Origin: Globodera rostochiensis
Lineage: Eukaryota; Nematoda; Chromadorea; Rhabditida; Heteroderidae
Length of the DNA: 64,000 bases
NCBI GenBank assembly: GCA_018350325.1
Contig: JAEVLN010000058.1
Location: forward strand, 1-64,000
Reading direction: 5' to 3'
The position numbers and the translations under genes were made by a program. The notes below the pieces were generated by a model. It did no database searches. It was not told the DNA's origin and saw only the letters and a list, made by a program, of their open reading frames with translations. Positions 37,104 through 47,530 of this stretch are shown here, in pieces. The number at the start of each line of letters is the position of its first letter. Position 1 is the first letter of the stretch.

Positions 37104-37719
37104 TTACTTCTGGTTGTCCCATGCGGCCGCGTTGCACGCCGCAATTTCCTTCACCTTTGAAATGCACGCGTAATAATCCTTTTGGGGGTTCGTGTGGTGG
37201 GGGCACGGCTGCGGACCTCCGCAACAGAAATCGCGGCACGTGTCGTACATTTCGCCCTTGACGCCCTTGTCGTAGCAGCATTCTGTCCAAATTAACCGAT
37301 TCATTTGCGAGTTTTGCCCCCCCCCCGCCCTCCCCCCATTTAGGCTTAATTTGCCCCCCCCCATTTAGGCTTAATTCGATTCGGCTTTAAGTCTTACGGG
37401 TGTTGTTGCTGTGCGCGGCGTAGCATCCGATGTACTTGTCCAACTCCAAGGAGATCTCTTCGCGCACACCCAACTCCGGGATTTTACCATCGTTCGGCGG
37501 GTAATGGCACACTGAGAAAGAGTTTATTTGGGAGACTGTTTAAATGCCAAAAAAGCCCTCCCTACTCGACTTGACGGCCGCGGGCGAAAAGATTCCAAAG
37601 CTGTTGCAGCATTTCGCAAACTTTTGGTTTGCGTCTTGTGAACTTCCGGCTTCGGCATAAAAGGAGAAAAAGACGGAGACGAGCGCCAAAAAGGCGATTG
37701 GGTAGGAAGAGAAGAACAT
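37104..37719 (-). CDS. Secreted DB-module protein
   Basis: Three exons (37719-37566, 37511-37398, 37282-37104) join in phase to a 148-residue protein. Residues 1-24 form a clear signal peptide (hydrophobic core IAFLALVSVFFSFYA). The mature part has paired-cysteine blocks KCCNSFGIF...CHYPP and NTQCCYDKGVKG...CRDFCCG, with intervening single Cys. That is the pattern of the nematode DB module (Pfam DB, PF01682), an extracellular disulphide-rich domain of unknown function. A tail with HHTNPQKDYYACISKV follows. The product is expected outside the cell; in nematodes such proteins are found in cuticle, secretory and ion-channel-associated contexts, none of which is indicated here. Intron 2 contains two poly-C runs. 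Divergent to sec-3, with about 700 bp between the starts. Confidence 0.85.
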
Positions 37720-38007
37720 TTGTTGGCTTTTGAATACTAAACAATGATTGGATCAAATGTGTTACTGAGAGTGATTTGAAAGGCTTAAATAGCAAAACGG
37801 AGGGAGGAAAAGCCGACCTGATAGTGAGGAGACAGCCGGGAAGGAATAAATTTGGGACATTAAATGGAGAGATGGAAATATTCGTTTTAATTGTGACAAA
37901 TTCGCGTTCAGAATTAATTATTGGCTAAAAAAGGTGACGTGGTCTGTCCCAGACAAAAAATATATTTACAGAATACCCATTGAATTTGAGCGCGATAAAT
38001 TCGTTTT

Positions 38008-38310
38008 ATGAGTTACGGTATCGTCGGGAAAGAGTTGAACAGTTTGACTTCGATGACGTCAATCTTTGCCGGGTTCAATTTATCCATTTTTGGCTACAAA
38101 ATTGGCCAGGACCTGGGGGGCTATTTTTTCGGGTACTCGCCCGACTCGGTGCCGTGCCACCCAACCCACAGTCAAACGGACACCAGCAAGTGTACTGTAA
38201 TTCAACTCCAATTGTCTCTCCGTTATGCCCATTTGAATTATTATAACACTATGCCAATGAAATTAAGGCACAAATTGCGGAAATTTTCTCCGATTCGACA
38301 CTTAAGTTGA
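38008..38310 (+). CDS. Possible small ORF upstream of sec-3
   Basis: A 100-codon open frame (MSYGIVGKEL..., with FGYSPDSVPCHP near residue 50). No splice structure, domain or signal peptide was recognised, and base composition is a little more GC-rich than the flanks. It could be an unrecognised exon, part of the sec-3 5' region or chance. Listed because the otherwise gene-free 700-bp promoter region contains it. Confidence 0.2.
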   Translation: MSYGIVGKELNSLTSMTSIFAGFNLSIFGYKIGQDLGGYFFGYSPDSVPCHPTHSQTDTSKCTVIQLQLSLRYAHLNYYNTMPMKLRHKLRKFSPIRHLS

Positions 38311-38420
38311 GCCAAAACGCTTTTGTTTTTCAATTAAATTGACCTAAACCGTTTATGGTGACTTTGTTTTGTTAAAATATACATAAAAACTTTCCATTTT
38401 ATAGGTTCTTTCTTCAAAAT

Positions 38421-41400
38421 ATGGCCGCCTTTCGTTTAAATCTGCAAAAATCACTTTTCCAGCAAGACGGCGAAAGATTATTGGGGCTGGCGACTATAAA
38501 AAGGGATTCCAAACGAAAGAAAGAAACTTTTCTGTGTTTGGCAGGTCGGTGGGAATAAAAAGTGATAAGAATTTAATTTATTTGCCTTTTTCAGTTACAA
38601 TAACTCAACCCGTGGCGGTTTGGGTTTATATAATTAAGCTGCTGGAGAGGGAGGAAATGTTTGTGAAGAAGGAACAATTTGCGTTGAGAGATTTGCGCGT
38701 GGTCGACGGAGTGAACCCGCGAAAAGTTAAATTTAAAGCGAAAGAAAATTAACAAAATGTTAAAATTTAGCCCGTAACGGACCTTATCCTGACAATTCGA
38801 AACAATGTCTACCATTTGGACTCGAATACGCACGAGGAAAAAGAGTTTCTCATTCGTCAAATTTTTAAGGTTTTTTTATAATATAAAATCTTTATAAAAA
38901 AAAGGAAAAAACTTTCATTTTTTAGCTTTCCAACGCTTATTTGCCGGTCCAAAAACCGGAATTTATAAACGTTTCCCTCCCCGTGGACACAATGCTGCCG
39001 AAGGGGGCCAACTCCCACGACAGCGGTGAAGTCGAAAGCAAAAACATCGAAATTGATTCAAATTATCAAGTAAAATTGAAACGTCAAATTCAAATTTTGT
39101 CAATTTTTGTTCATTAGCCGATAACGCAAAAGGAGGAGGCCGACTTTCGTCGTCTTCTCAGCAAGTCGAACCTTCACATTGGGCAGGCCAAACAATTCGC
39201 GGCCGTACTCGGCGAACAATTGGCCCAATTGGACACCGCGAATCTGTCGAGCATAATGGACAACAAACAGAACGTCGGTGAACTCATCGAGCTGGTCGAC
39301 ACCGCAATTGAAGTGGCTGAATGTATTGAACGGCAACTGGACGAATACGACACTTTACTATCCGTTAGTTTACCGCTGGGGAAGAGCCCTTAACCAGAAA
39401 AATATTCATTTTATTTTGTAAATATTTGAAAATGACAGTTTTGATCGAACCATTTCTTCGAAATTTAATAATTTTGAAACAAAATATGGTCGGGTACGCT
39501 TTGGCCACTCCCAATTTCGGTCACATTCAGTTTGTGAGGGACAGTGTTGAGCTGATAGAAGAAAAGGGTAACTTTTTTATCTTTTATTACCGGGGGGGGG
39601 GGGGGTATTTAGCACTTAAACCACATTATTAAGACCGTCTCAGACACATCGAACAGCAGAACAACCGGCGGTTGCACGTCGAGCTTAAAGACTTTGTCTA
39701 TTTGATGGAAATGGTGCAGGAGCAGCACATCGAGGCGCTCAAAAGTGCCAATTTGTCGGACCCCACAGGGTATTTCCGCCAATTAATGTTTCCGATTCTT
39801 TTTACTGATCACTTTTTAGGATCAATTCCTGCTGTCAGGCTGCTCGAGTGGTGGAGCACTTTCTGAGTCAGAAAACGGAGCTCAACGGGATGAAGGCGTA
39901 TCAGGCGAAGGTCGATTTGCTAAACAAACTCACGGCGGACTTCATCGACAAGTTTTACGCGCACATTTGCACAATATTCTGCAACATGGTCGGCCGGCTG
40001 GAAGATTTTGTTATTTTTCCCAATTAAATTAAACTTTTTATGTCAGGATTCGATGCTGGAGAGTCAGCACATCGGCGACATTATTATGCAAAAGCATTCG
40101 CAAAGGCACCGCGCCCTTTTGCCCTTCTCCGATTTGATTGCCTGGCTAAAACAGGCACGGCCGGCCATTTACGCCAAAACTATGGAACGGTACAAAAGGG
40201 AGGCGCGCAAGCTGTACAAAAGCGAGTTCGACCGTTTCTTCTCCGAACTTTCGCGTCATGCCGTGCAAACCGTGCAGAATGAGTGTAACAGCGATAGGGA
40301 ATAATGGGCTATTGGTGCTTCTGATAAGGCCTAATTAGTTCTTGTAATTTAAATTTAAAAAACCGATGGTCCAAAACAGTAAATGGCACTTTAACCCCCT
40401 AATATTTCAGCATTTAACGGCGGAACGCATTCTTTGACGGCCGCTAACAGTGACATCCCTTCGTTAAAAGCGTACACCGATGTAAATGATTTTCAAATTT
40501 TAACGGATTTAAAACAAATGGACGAGCAGTTTTTGTTATTCTTTTTTAGTTAATTGAGACGGCGGTGGCTGAGTGTCGGACGGTCGTGGAAAGCGAACGA
40601 AAATTTTCAATCCGATTTTTTCACCTGAACATGGACGTCCTGTCGCAATTTGGAGCTGAGACGGCCAGCACTTGTACAGTTTTTTTAACTCACGCAAAAA
40701 TTATAATTCCTACAATATTATTGGGTTTTAGGTTTAAAAATCCCTCAAAAACATCCCCCGATGTGTACATTTGTTCATGTTTTTAGATCGAGACAGCAAA
40801 AAGACTGTGGAAAAGCAACTGAATGATCAGATAAAGTTCGCAATTGGCGACCTTTTTGACGCACTTCCGACTTACTTTTACGTGCTCGTCTCCACGTTCA
40901 AAGACCAACATCTTACGTAATTTTAGTTTGCTGGTCCGTTGCTGATCATTATTTACTTAAGCATTGTAATGTCTCTTTACGTCGCTTTGTCAAAACGGCT
41001 GAGCGCGTTCACCGATTCGACTTCCTTTTTTTCGACTCTTTACGGCTCTTTTCTCATTGCCCTAAAGCGTCTTTTTGACGAGCAAATGGTTTTTGCTTCT
41101 GGGGGTTTTCCGCGAGTTTTTTTAAACCTTTTTAGAGCCAAATTGAAGACTCATTTGCCAATGTGAGGTCGGTGAAGAAGTCGAGAGTGGGCATTCTCGA
41201 CTCAATTGGACAATTCAAATCGATTGCTTTGATGGCCGTTTCGATATTCGGCGAATTCGAACGTCGGACGGATTTAGACAAATGGCTGGAGAAGTTGGCG
41301 GATGCCATCCTCAAAGGCATCGAAGTGGCGGCCGAAGCGCCGACTTCGAAATATCCGATGGCAATTGTCAAAGTGGAGAATTTGCATGCATTTTATTGTA

Positions 41401-42218
41401 AGTTTATTCGATAAATATTATAAACAATTGGACATTTGTTATTGCAGTTTTTGATATGAGATTCAATCACTTTTATGAGTCCAATCAGAGTTGGGATGTT
41501 CCAAAGTTTATTGTTTAAATGTTTTGATTGAAATACCCACCCGTTTAGGGCCCGGCCCGGTCTTACTGGACTCATATCCGGATGTACTCAAATAAACTGC
41601 AAGCAAATGTTTTGAATAAACGTATTAAGCCACGCTGTCCGAGATGAAGCTGTCCTGCTTGGACTCGAGGCGAAAGTCCGCTCGACTTTTTTACCAAGAG
41701 AATCTCTCCATTTACGTGAGGGAATCGATGGGACGGCCGCTGGACAAAATCCATGTGGGCAAAAATGAGATCGAATTACACCAAAAAAGACGCAAAAAAC
41801 AAATTTCAGATGTTTTTTGAGAGGGTCGAAAGGCATTTGGAGAACGGGGCAAAGCCCGAAGAGATCAGTTACGAGCAGCAATTCTCTCGGATGGAACTGA
41901 AGCGGGCGATTTCGGCATATCCGGCTAAGGAAGTGAAGAAAGGGCTCGAGAGTCTCTACAGAAAGGCCGAGAAGCATCTTTGCCCGCATTCGCCCCTTTT
42001 GGTCGTCGTGTGCCGGCAAATGCAGGCGATTATTTTTAAATTGTTTTTTGAAATTAATTTTGATTTGGTTTCTTCGCCACTTTCAGGAGGAGTTCTTGAG
42101 ACAAGTGAAGAATTACCAGGAACTCATCTCGCGGTGTTACCCCAACTCAAAAATCGAATTGGACTTTTCCATCGGAGACGTGCTGCAATTCTTCTCCGAA
42201 ATCGCTCAACAACATTAG
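38421..42218 (+). CDS. sec-3: Exocyst complex component SEC-3 / EXOC1
   Basis: Seventeen exons, all phases consistent: 38421-38544, 38595-38725, 38771-38869, 38926-39069, 39118-39363, 39531-39567, 39634-39769, 39820-39988, 40047-40284, 40411-40481, 40550-40673, 40787-40916, 40962-41088, 41136-41397, 41630-41754, 41810-42025, 42087-42218. Product about 836 residues, near the roughly 890 of human EXOC1. The N-terminus is the Sec3 PH-like domain (ITQPVAVWVYIIK, ALRDLRVVDG, EEKEFLIRQIFKLSNAYL), which binds phosphoinositides and Rho GTPases. The coiled-coil follows (QLDTANLSSIMDNKQNV), then the helical-bundle C-terminus (KKSRVGILDSI, AYPAKEVKKGLESLYRKAEK, final FFSEIAQQH). SEC-3 marks exocytic sites at the plasma membrane and helps tether secretory vesicles with the rest of the exocyst. 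Intron 16 is GC-AG (ATGCAG|GCGATT). Exon 15 to 16 and others are short nematode introns of 45-60 bp. Confidence 0.94.
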
Positions 42219-42320
42219 TCAGTTGATCGGCCTCGACTTTTGCCTGGCCCGTCTCTCTCCCTCCGCCTTTGTCCCCACCCCCCCCCCCCGTCACATAATC
42301 TCTGGTTTTCACAAAGTTCT

Positions 42321-42326
42321 AATAAA
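42321..42326 (+). promoter_or_regulatory. AATAAA polyadenylation signal of sec-3
   Basis: AATAAA 103 bp after the sec-3 stop, just before the transposon at 42362. Confidence 0.6.
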
Positions 42327-42361
42327 ATAAATTAAATAATTTTCGTATTGTTGGCACCTTT

Positions 42362-42883
42362 GGTAATAGTCTAGTTTGTTCCCCCCATTTTTGAAAAAAA
42401 CAACTTTTTTTGAAGTCATCTAAAACATGTTTCCGGGTTCGGGGTCACTGATCACGATTCTGACATTTATTTGACCCAATTCCGAACCCCGAACCCGAGT
42501 TTGAACAATTTTTCGGAATTTTTTTTTTTAAATTCACATTTATTGCCCAAAATCGATTCAAATGCACGCAATGGCAAGTAACAGCACAGATAAGACTATT
42601 CACATGGGTAAATGTAACGAATATGATCCCACAATTCATAAAATGCATCATCACCAAATCGCTTTCGCCAGAGAAATTCAGCAAAAGAATCGATTTTGGG
42701 TAATAAATTTGAATTTAAAAAAAAAAAAATTTTCCGAAAAATTGTTCGAATTCGGGTTCGGAATTGGGTAAAATAAATGTCAGAATCGTGATCAGTGACC
42801 CCGAAAATCCCCGGAAACATGTTTTAGATTTCAAAAAAAGTTTTTTTTTTTCAAAAATGGGGGGGACAAACTAGACTATTACC
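42362..42883. mobile_element. Non-autonomous DNA transposon, 522 bp, 8-bp target duplication
   Basis: Ends are GGTAATAGTCTAGTTTGT and its complement, and the inverted repeats run about 200 bp each (to 42559 and from 42687) with small differences. The element is flanked by perfect direct repeats GCACCTTT at 42354-42361 and 42884-42891. An 8-bp duplication with ends starting GG fits Merlin-like elements; hAT also makes 8-bp duplications but usually starts CAG. No transposase. Confidence 0.88.
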
Positions 42884-42891
42884 GCACCTTT

Positions 42892-43259
42892 CCCCAATCT
42901 CTTATACTTGCCGCTGAATTTGAAAGTTTTTGAATAATTCTCTGGACATTAAAAAGTATGTGCATGCGTATCGTATCCCCCACAATATAACTGGTAGGTG
43001 CGCTTTTGGAAATTCAGTGCCTGTATTTTGTACCTTCCAATACAGGAAAAGAAGCTTTTTAGACAAGTACAGCCCGATCTCTAGTAGCCATGTTTTTTAT
43101 GACATTGCTTAGGTCATGGATTCCAAAAATGGGGACACCATCTGCACTATTCCACCTTCTTTTTGCAAATGTACATTTCGCTTTTTCCACAAAATTTAAT
43201 TGAATAATCCGTAAAAATGTTGAATTGTCAAATCGTGCGGTTTTGCTTTTGTGGGCCGC
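42892..43259. other. Intergenic 3' region between sec-3 and SERINC
   Basis: No exon recognised. It contains the 3' flank of the minus-strand SERINC gene; I saw no strong AATAAA on the minus strand here. Confidence 0.5.
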
Positions 43260-46200
43260 TCAGTTGAAATCCCTGTCGGGGAAAAGGACAGGTGCCATCA
43301 AAGTCCACAGATAAAGCGCGACGCAAAGCCATGAAGAGACAACGCGGACCCAAAGGGAGGCCATATTGTCATTCAAATAACGCAAATCGTCGCTTGGCCT
43401 GAAAATAAAATGCGAAATTGGCACCGTCCTACTTTATTTAATTTATTAGCAACGGACGGAGCCCATCTGACCGAGTCGAATCCCTCTCCGAAAGATTAAA
43501 AGTAATACAAAACCAAAAGATAGGAAGTGCTAACATTCCAAACAAATCCAAGTTCTGTTTGTACGATTAAATTAGACAAAACACTTACGTGTACCACGAG
43601 GTGAGGGTCATCATCACGTAAAGGGAGGCGAGCGCGAATATAAAATGGAAGAAGGAGTAGGAATAGGCAACCGAGCCCCTTTCGTTGTCGAACACATTGC
43701 GCCCCGCCCCGCGGTCGCCCTCCTCGACGGACATGGAAGCTTCGCCTGAAACAAAATATTTTGATGAGTGGTTGGTCTCCTGTTCTTTGGAAAGTCCCGG
43801 GATAAAGCAGGGTGCCCATCTGTACTTTTTTTAAAGATTTGTAGAGAGTCGAGATCTTTAAAAAATAAAATGTACTTTTTTTAAAGATTAGTACTTTATT
43901 CGGGGTGCACGTTCTTTTTTGTCCTTTATTTGAGATTTCTGGAGCTTTTTGAACAAATGTTGTCTATATTTGAATAATCTTTAGACAGATAGCCAAATTT
44001 GTTAATTTTTCAAGCATTTTTCGCATTCTTTTTTGAATTTTCGCTTAAAAATGTCCAAAATGCAACAATATTTGTTCATTTTTATCCAAATAAACTTAAA
44101 AAAAAAGTACAGCATTTTTTAAATTTTGGTTGCAAATCCCTTAACAAATTGAGTCAATAATTCTATCGGCACCGCCGACCCCCACCCCCTACTAAAGCAG
44201 AATTCGCAAAAAATCATTTGAAAAGCAAAATTCGCCAAAAATTTTCTAAAATGCATGAGATCAATTTCCAACCCCAAATTGTTGAGAAAAATTGTCGGTG
44301 GTGAGAAATATGGTTAAACAGCTCACATTTCACGCAAAAAATAAACTATATTTTGAGCCATTTTTTAAAATGTACTGTTTTTTGGCCCTAAAATCTTTAT
44401 TTTTTGTTCCAATGTACTGTTTTTGAAAAATTTTCGATGGGCACCCTGGGATAAAGCCAATGAATGCCGTCTTACTCAGAGGGATGTCCTGACCTTCGGC
44501 ATTTCCTTCACTGACCGCCCCGCCAATTTTGCCCAACGCCGTGTACGAAGAAGTGCGAATTGAGGCGTAGAGAAGACAGCAAAACCAAATGATCAGCGAG
44601 ACGATCGAATTGACGGGCAAAGAAGTTGTGATCACCTGAGAAAGGTTTTCATGGTAAAATCTTATTAAAGCAAGACAAATTTCGATGAATACGCAAAAAA
44701 AGGAATTCAGCTTAAAAGCTGGGGGACTCAATTCGACAATAATCTTCCAACCTGCACAGTTCCTCCCGAGTCCCCAGTGGAATTATGACGAGGAATGAGC
44801 GAGGGATTGCAGTCTCTGTCTGAAATGGGGCAGAATAAGGCAAGCAAACGGATTTATGCATTACCAACCCGGATTATTTGTAAGGGCACTCCAAGTCAAG
44901 TAACAGACGTACAACGACATCATACTGGCCTGAAGAAGTCCCGAATTGGGCATTCGTTCTTGGACCTTAGGGAGAAGCGACACGACGGAAATGACAAAGC
45001 AAAGGATGAGGTTGATCGAAATGATAAACTTAGGCAGCACACAGGCGGACCCCTCAAAAGGGAATTCGAAGTTGGGACAGTTCAGAACCAAAACAATGTC
45101 CAAATTATGGACGTGACGTAATGCGTACCGTTGTGTAGTAAATGAACATGAAAACGACGCTGGCGATGGACAGGGCGAAGGTGCCGAGCGTAAAAATGAT
45201 CATTCCGGCAAAACACCAACGCGACTCACTCTCCTCATAAGTGTTCACCCAATTTTCAGCTATTCCATGCGCAAAATCGACTATAAGCACCTTTAAAATG
45301 TTGGTATAATTTGCCATAGGGAAATTCAGGGGATTTGGCCGGATTAGCAACAATTTTTCCAAACCAATTAAGCCTATTTTATCCGGCCAACCCCCGCCCC
45401 CCCCCGAGGCGATCACAAGTTGAATGAGGATGAATACGAAAGCGCCAAGCATGCCGATCCACATCTGAATGTTGTGAATTGGTGCTAAATGTATTTTACT
45501 CTTTGAAATGCACCATCGGAATGGCCCAACCGCCGTCTCTCAGGTAGAAAAAGCCAAAAATTAGCAGTCCGAGCAGCAAATATTTGAAGAACCAAAAGCC
45601 ATTTTGAATTGGGGCTCTTCCGTCACGGCTCGACTTCACGCCGAGCATCAGCAGCATGAACAAGAAGAAGAAGGCGGCCATACCCATGCAAATGCTTTAA
45701 GAAAAGATTTAAAAGAGAAACACAAAAAAAGAAATCGCTTTTTACAAAATAAAATGAAACCAGACAGAGGATTTCGGATCAATTCACTTCCAATACATAC
45801 CGATAAACTGCTTGATACCCCGTGACCATATCGCACACCGGAATGCCCGCACCGCCCGTGGCCGTACAGAACCAACCGCCCTAAAACGAAAGGATTCGGT
45901 CACCCAAAACAATAAATAATTAGCGTCATTAATTGTTTTGTTTCTTTTAACGCAAATTTATTAATCGATTTTGGGACGAGAAAATAAAATGTTTTAAGTT
46001 AAACCTGGGCCAAAAGCTTTTGGACCCATTCGGAGAGCATCACGCAGGAGACCATGGTGCCCACCAACAACATCAACGCGTACATTACTCGCGTGGTGGA
46101 CGAATTCTTTGAGTTGGGACAGAAAGCGCAGCACATGGAGCAGGCCGTGCCGCCGAAACAGCAGGCCAACTGAAAAAGAAATTGGGGAGACGGCGGCAAA

Positions 46201-46318
46201 TATAAAAAGTTTGACGGACTTTGAAAGTGCCAATTAAATTAAATTTTGTAATTTTTTTAAAAGGTTAGCCTTTTCTTACCGAAGCGGCGCACGCCGGCGC
46301 AGCCATAAGAGCGCCCAT
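43260..46318 (-). CDS. SERINC (serine incorporator / TMS1 family) membrane protein
   Basis: Eleven phase-consistent exons: 46318-46280, 46169-46005, 45880-45801, 45694-45514, 45464-45417, 45290-45129, 45052-44869, 44819-44752, 44635-44494, 43745-43589, 43398-43260. The product has about 454 residues, the usual SERINC length. Family landmarks in order: the N-terminal [14 protein letters not shown] cluster, [19 protein letters not shown], an extracellular Cys segment ([10 protein letters not shown]), [116 protein letters not shown] and [15 protein letters not shown]. SERINCs are multi-pass (about ten segments) proteins linked to lipid handling and scrambling. The intron at 45291-45416 is 126 bp, stop-free and in frame, so retention would insert 42 Gly-rich residues. 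The intron 44493-43746 carries a transposon. Confidence 0.95.
43808..44448. mobile_element. hAT-like non-autonomous transposon, 641 bp, in a SERINC intron
   Basis: Terminal inverted repeats CAGGGTGCCCATC and GATGGGCACCCTG, flanked by perfect 8-bp direct repeats GGATAAAG at 43800-43807 and 44449-44456. CAGGG ends plus an 8-bp duplication are hAT hallmarks. It contains a degenerate copy of TGTACTTTTTTTAAAGAT and the core TTAACAAATTGAGTCA...CGGCACCGCC (about 44140-44180). No transposase. Confidence 0.9.
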
Positions 46319-46435
46319 TTGAGGCGAAGAAAGAAATTACGTTGAAAATGAAAGAAAAAATAGGCTAAGAAAGCAAATCTAATGAAGAAGAAATATTTAA
46401 ATGTGTAATTGAGAAGAGTGAAAATTACCAAAACT
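46319..46435. other. SERINC 5' flank
   Basis: AT-rich stretch between the SERINC start and the 20-bp array; no motif assigned. Confidence 0.4.
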
Positions 46436-46850
46436 TCTAACTAATCATTCAATTAACTAACTAATCATTCAATCAACTAACTAATCATTCAATCAACTAA
46501 CTAATCATTCAATCAACTAACTAATCATTCAATCAACTAACTAATCATTCAATTAACTAAATAATCGTCCAATCAACTAACTAATCATTCAATTAACTAA
46601 CTAATCGTCCAATCAACTAACCAATCATTCAATTAACTAACTAATCATTCAATCAACTAACTAATCGTCCAATCAACTAACTAATCATTCAATCAACTAA
46701 CTAATCATTCAATTAACTAAATAATCGTCCAATCAACTAACTAATCATTCAATTAACTAACTAATCGTCCAATCAACTAACCAATCATTCAATTAACTAA
46801 CTAATCGTCCATCAACTAACTAATCATTCAATCAACTAACTAACTCAAAT
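46436..46850. repeat. 20-bp minisatellite in a divergent promoter region
   Basis: About 21 copies of CTAACTAATCATTCAATCAA, with variants ATCGTCC for ATCATTC, ATTAAC for ATCAAC, and CTAAAT. Longer variant blocks recur, showing segmental duplication inside the array. Confidence 0.95.
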
Positions 46851-47530
46851 CCAGCCCCATTCATTGATGATTGACTAAGTTTAAGCAGAATAAATTCAGC
46901 AGATGTTCTAAGGAATGTTTGTGAGAAACACTTACTTAGGTATACCCAAAAATCAATGAGAAAAAAGGAAATGTCTCCGCTCCTCTCTCTCCGTCTCTCC
47001 CTCTCATTCACTTCTTTCTGCACCTTTCTCTGTGCAAGCATCGCTGTTTCTCCCCCCAGGGGTTGCTGATGGCAAGTAATAGAACCACCTTCTGCTGATG
47101 GTTGTATGTAACTAACTGAATGTGTAAATATCTTTAATGTGAAGTTTGAGTCTCGATGTTATGTAAATTCGGTTACTCACCCCCCCCCCCCCCTCCCTGC
47201 TGGAGCATTGTAGTCAATTTCGAGTCCGACAACAAAAGGTGGAAAAGGGAGGAGAGTTGCAGCAATTTCCAATGCCAATGCCGGAATGAAGGGGTTGAAG
47301 GGAATGCGGCGGCAGCCGGCGCGTTAGCCATCGGCGGGCCCTCTGTTTTCCGCCTGTCACTGCTGAGGTGCCCGGGGGGGGGGGTGCCAGGAAATTCTGT
47401 CGTCGTTTCGTCCCTTTTGCCCCCCCCCATTTCATTCGCTTCATCTTCTACTCCCGCCATTTCCCCACATTCTCTCCATTTCCTTTAACTTCATTATTTT
47501 CTCCTCAGCCCTTTTTTGTCCTCTCCGGCG
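46851..47530. other. 5' flank of the Cys-loop receptor gene
   Basis: No exon recognised. Contains a CT-rich stretch (46977-47040), a C-run (about 47180) and a G-run (about 47376). Open frames on both strands here are short and compositionally biased. Confidence 0.5.
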
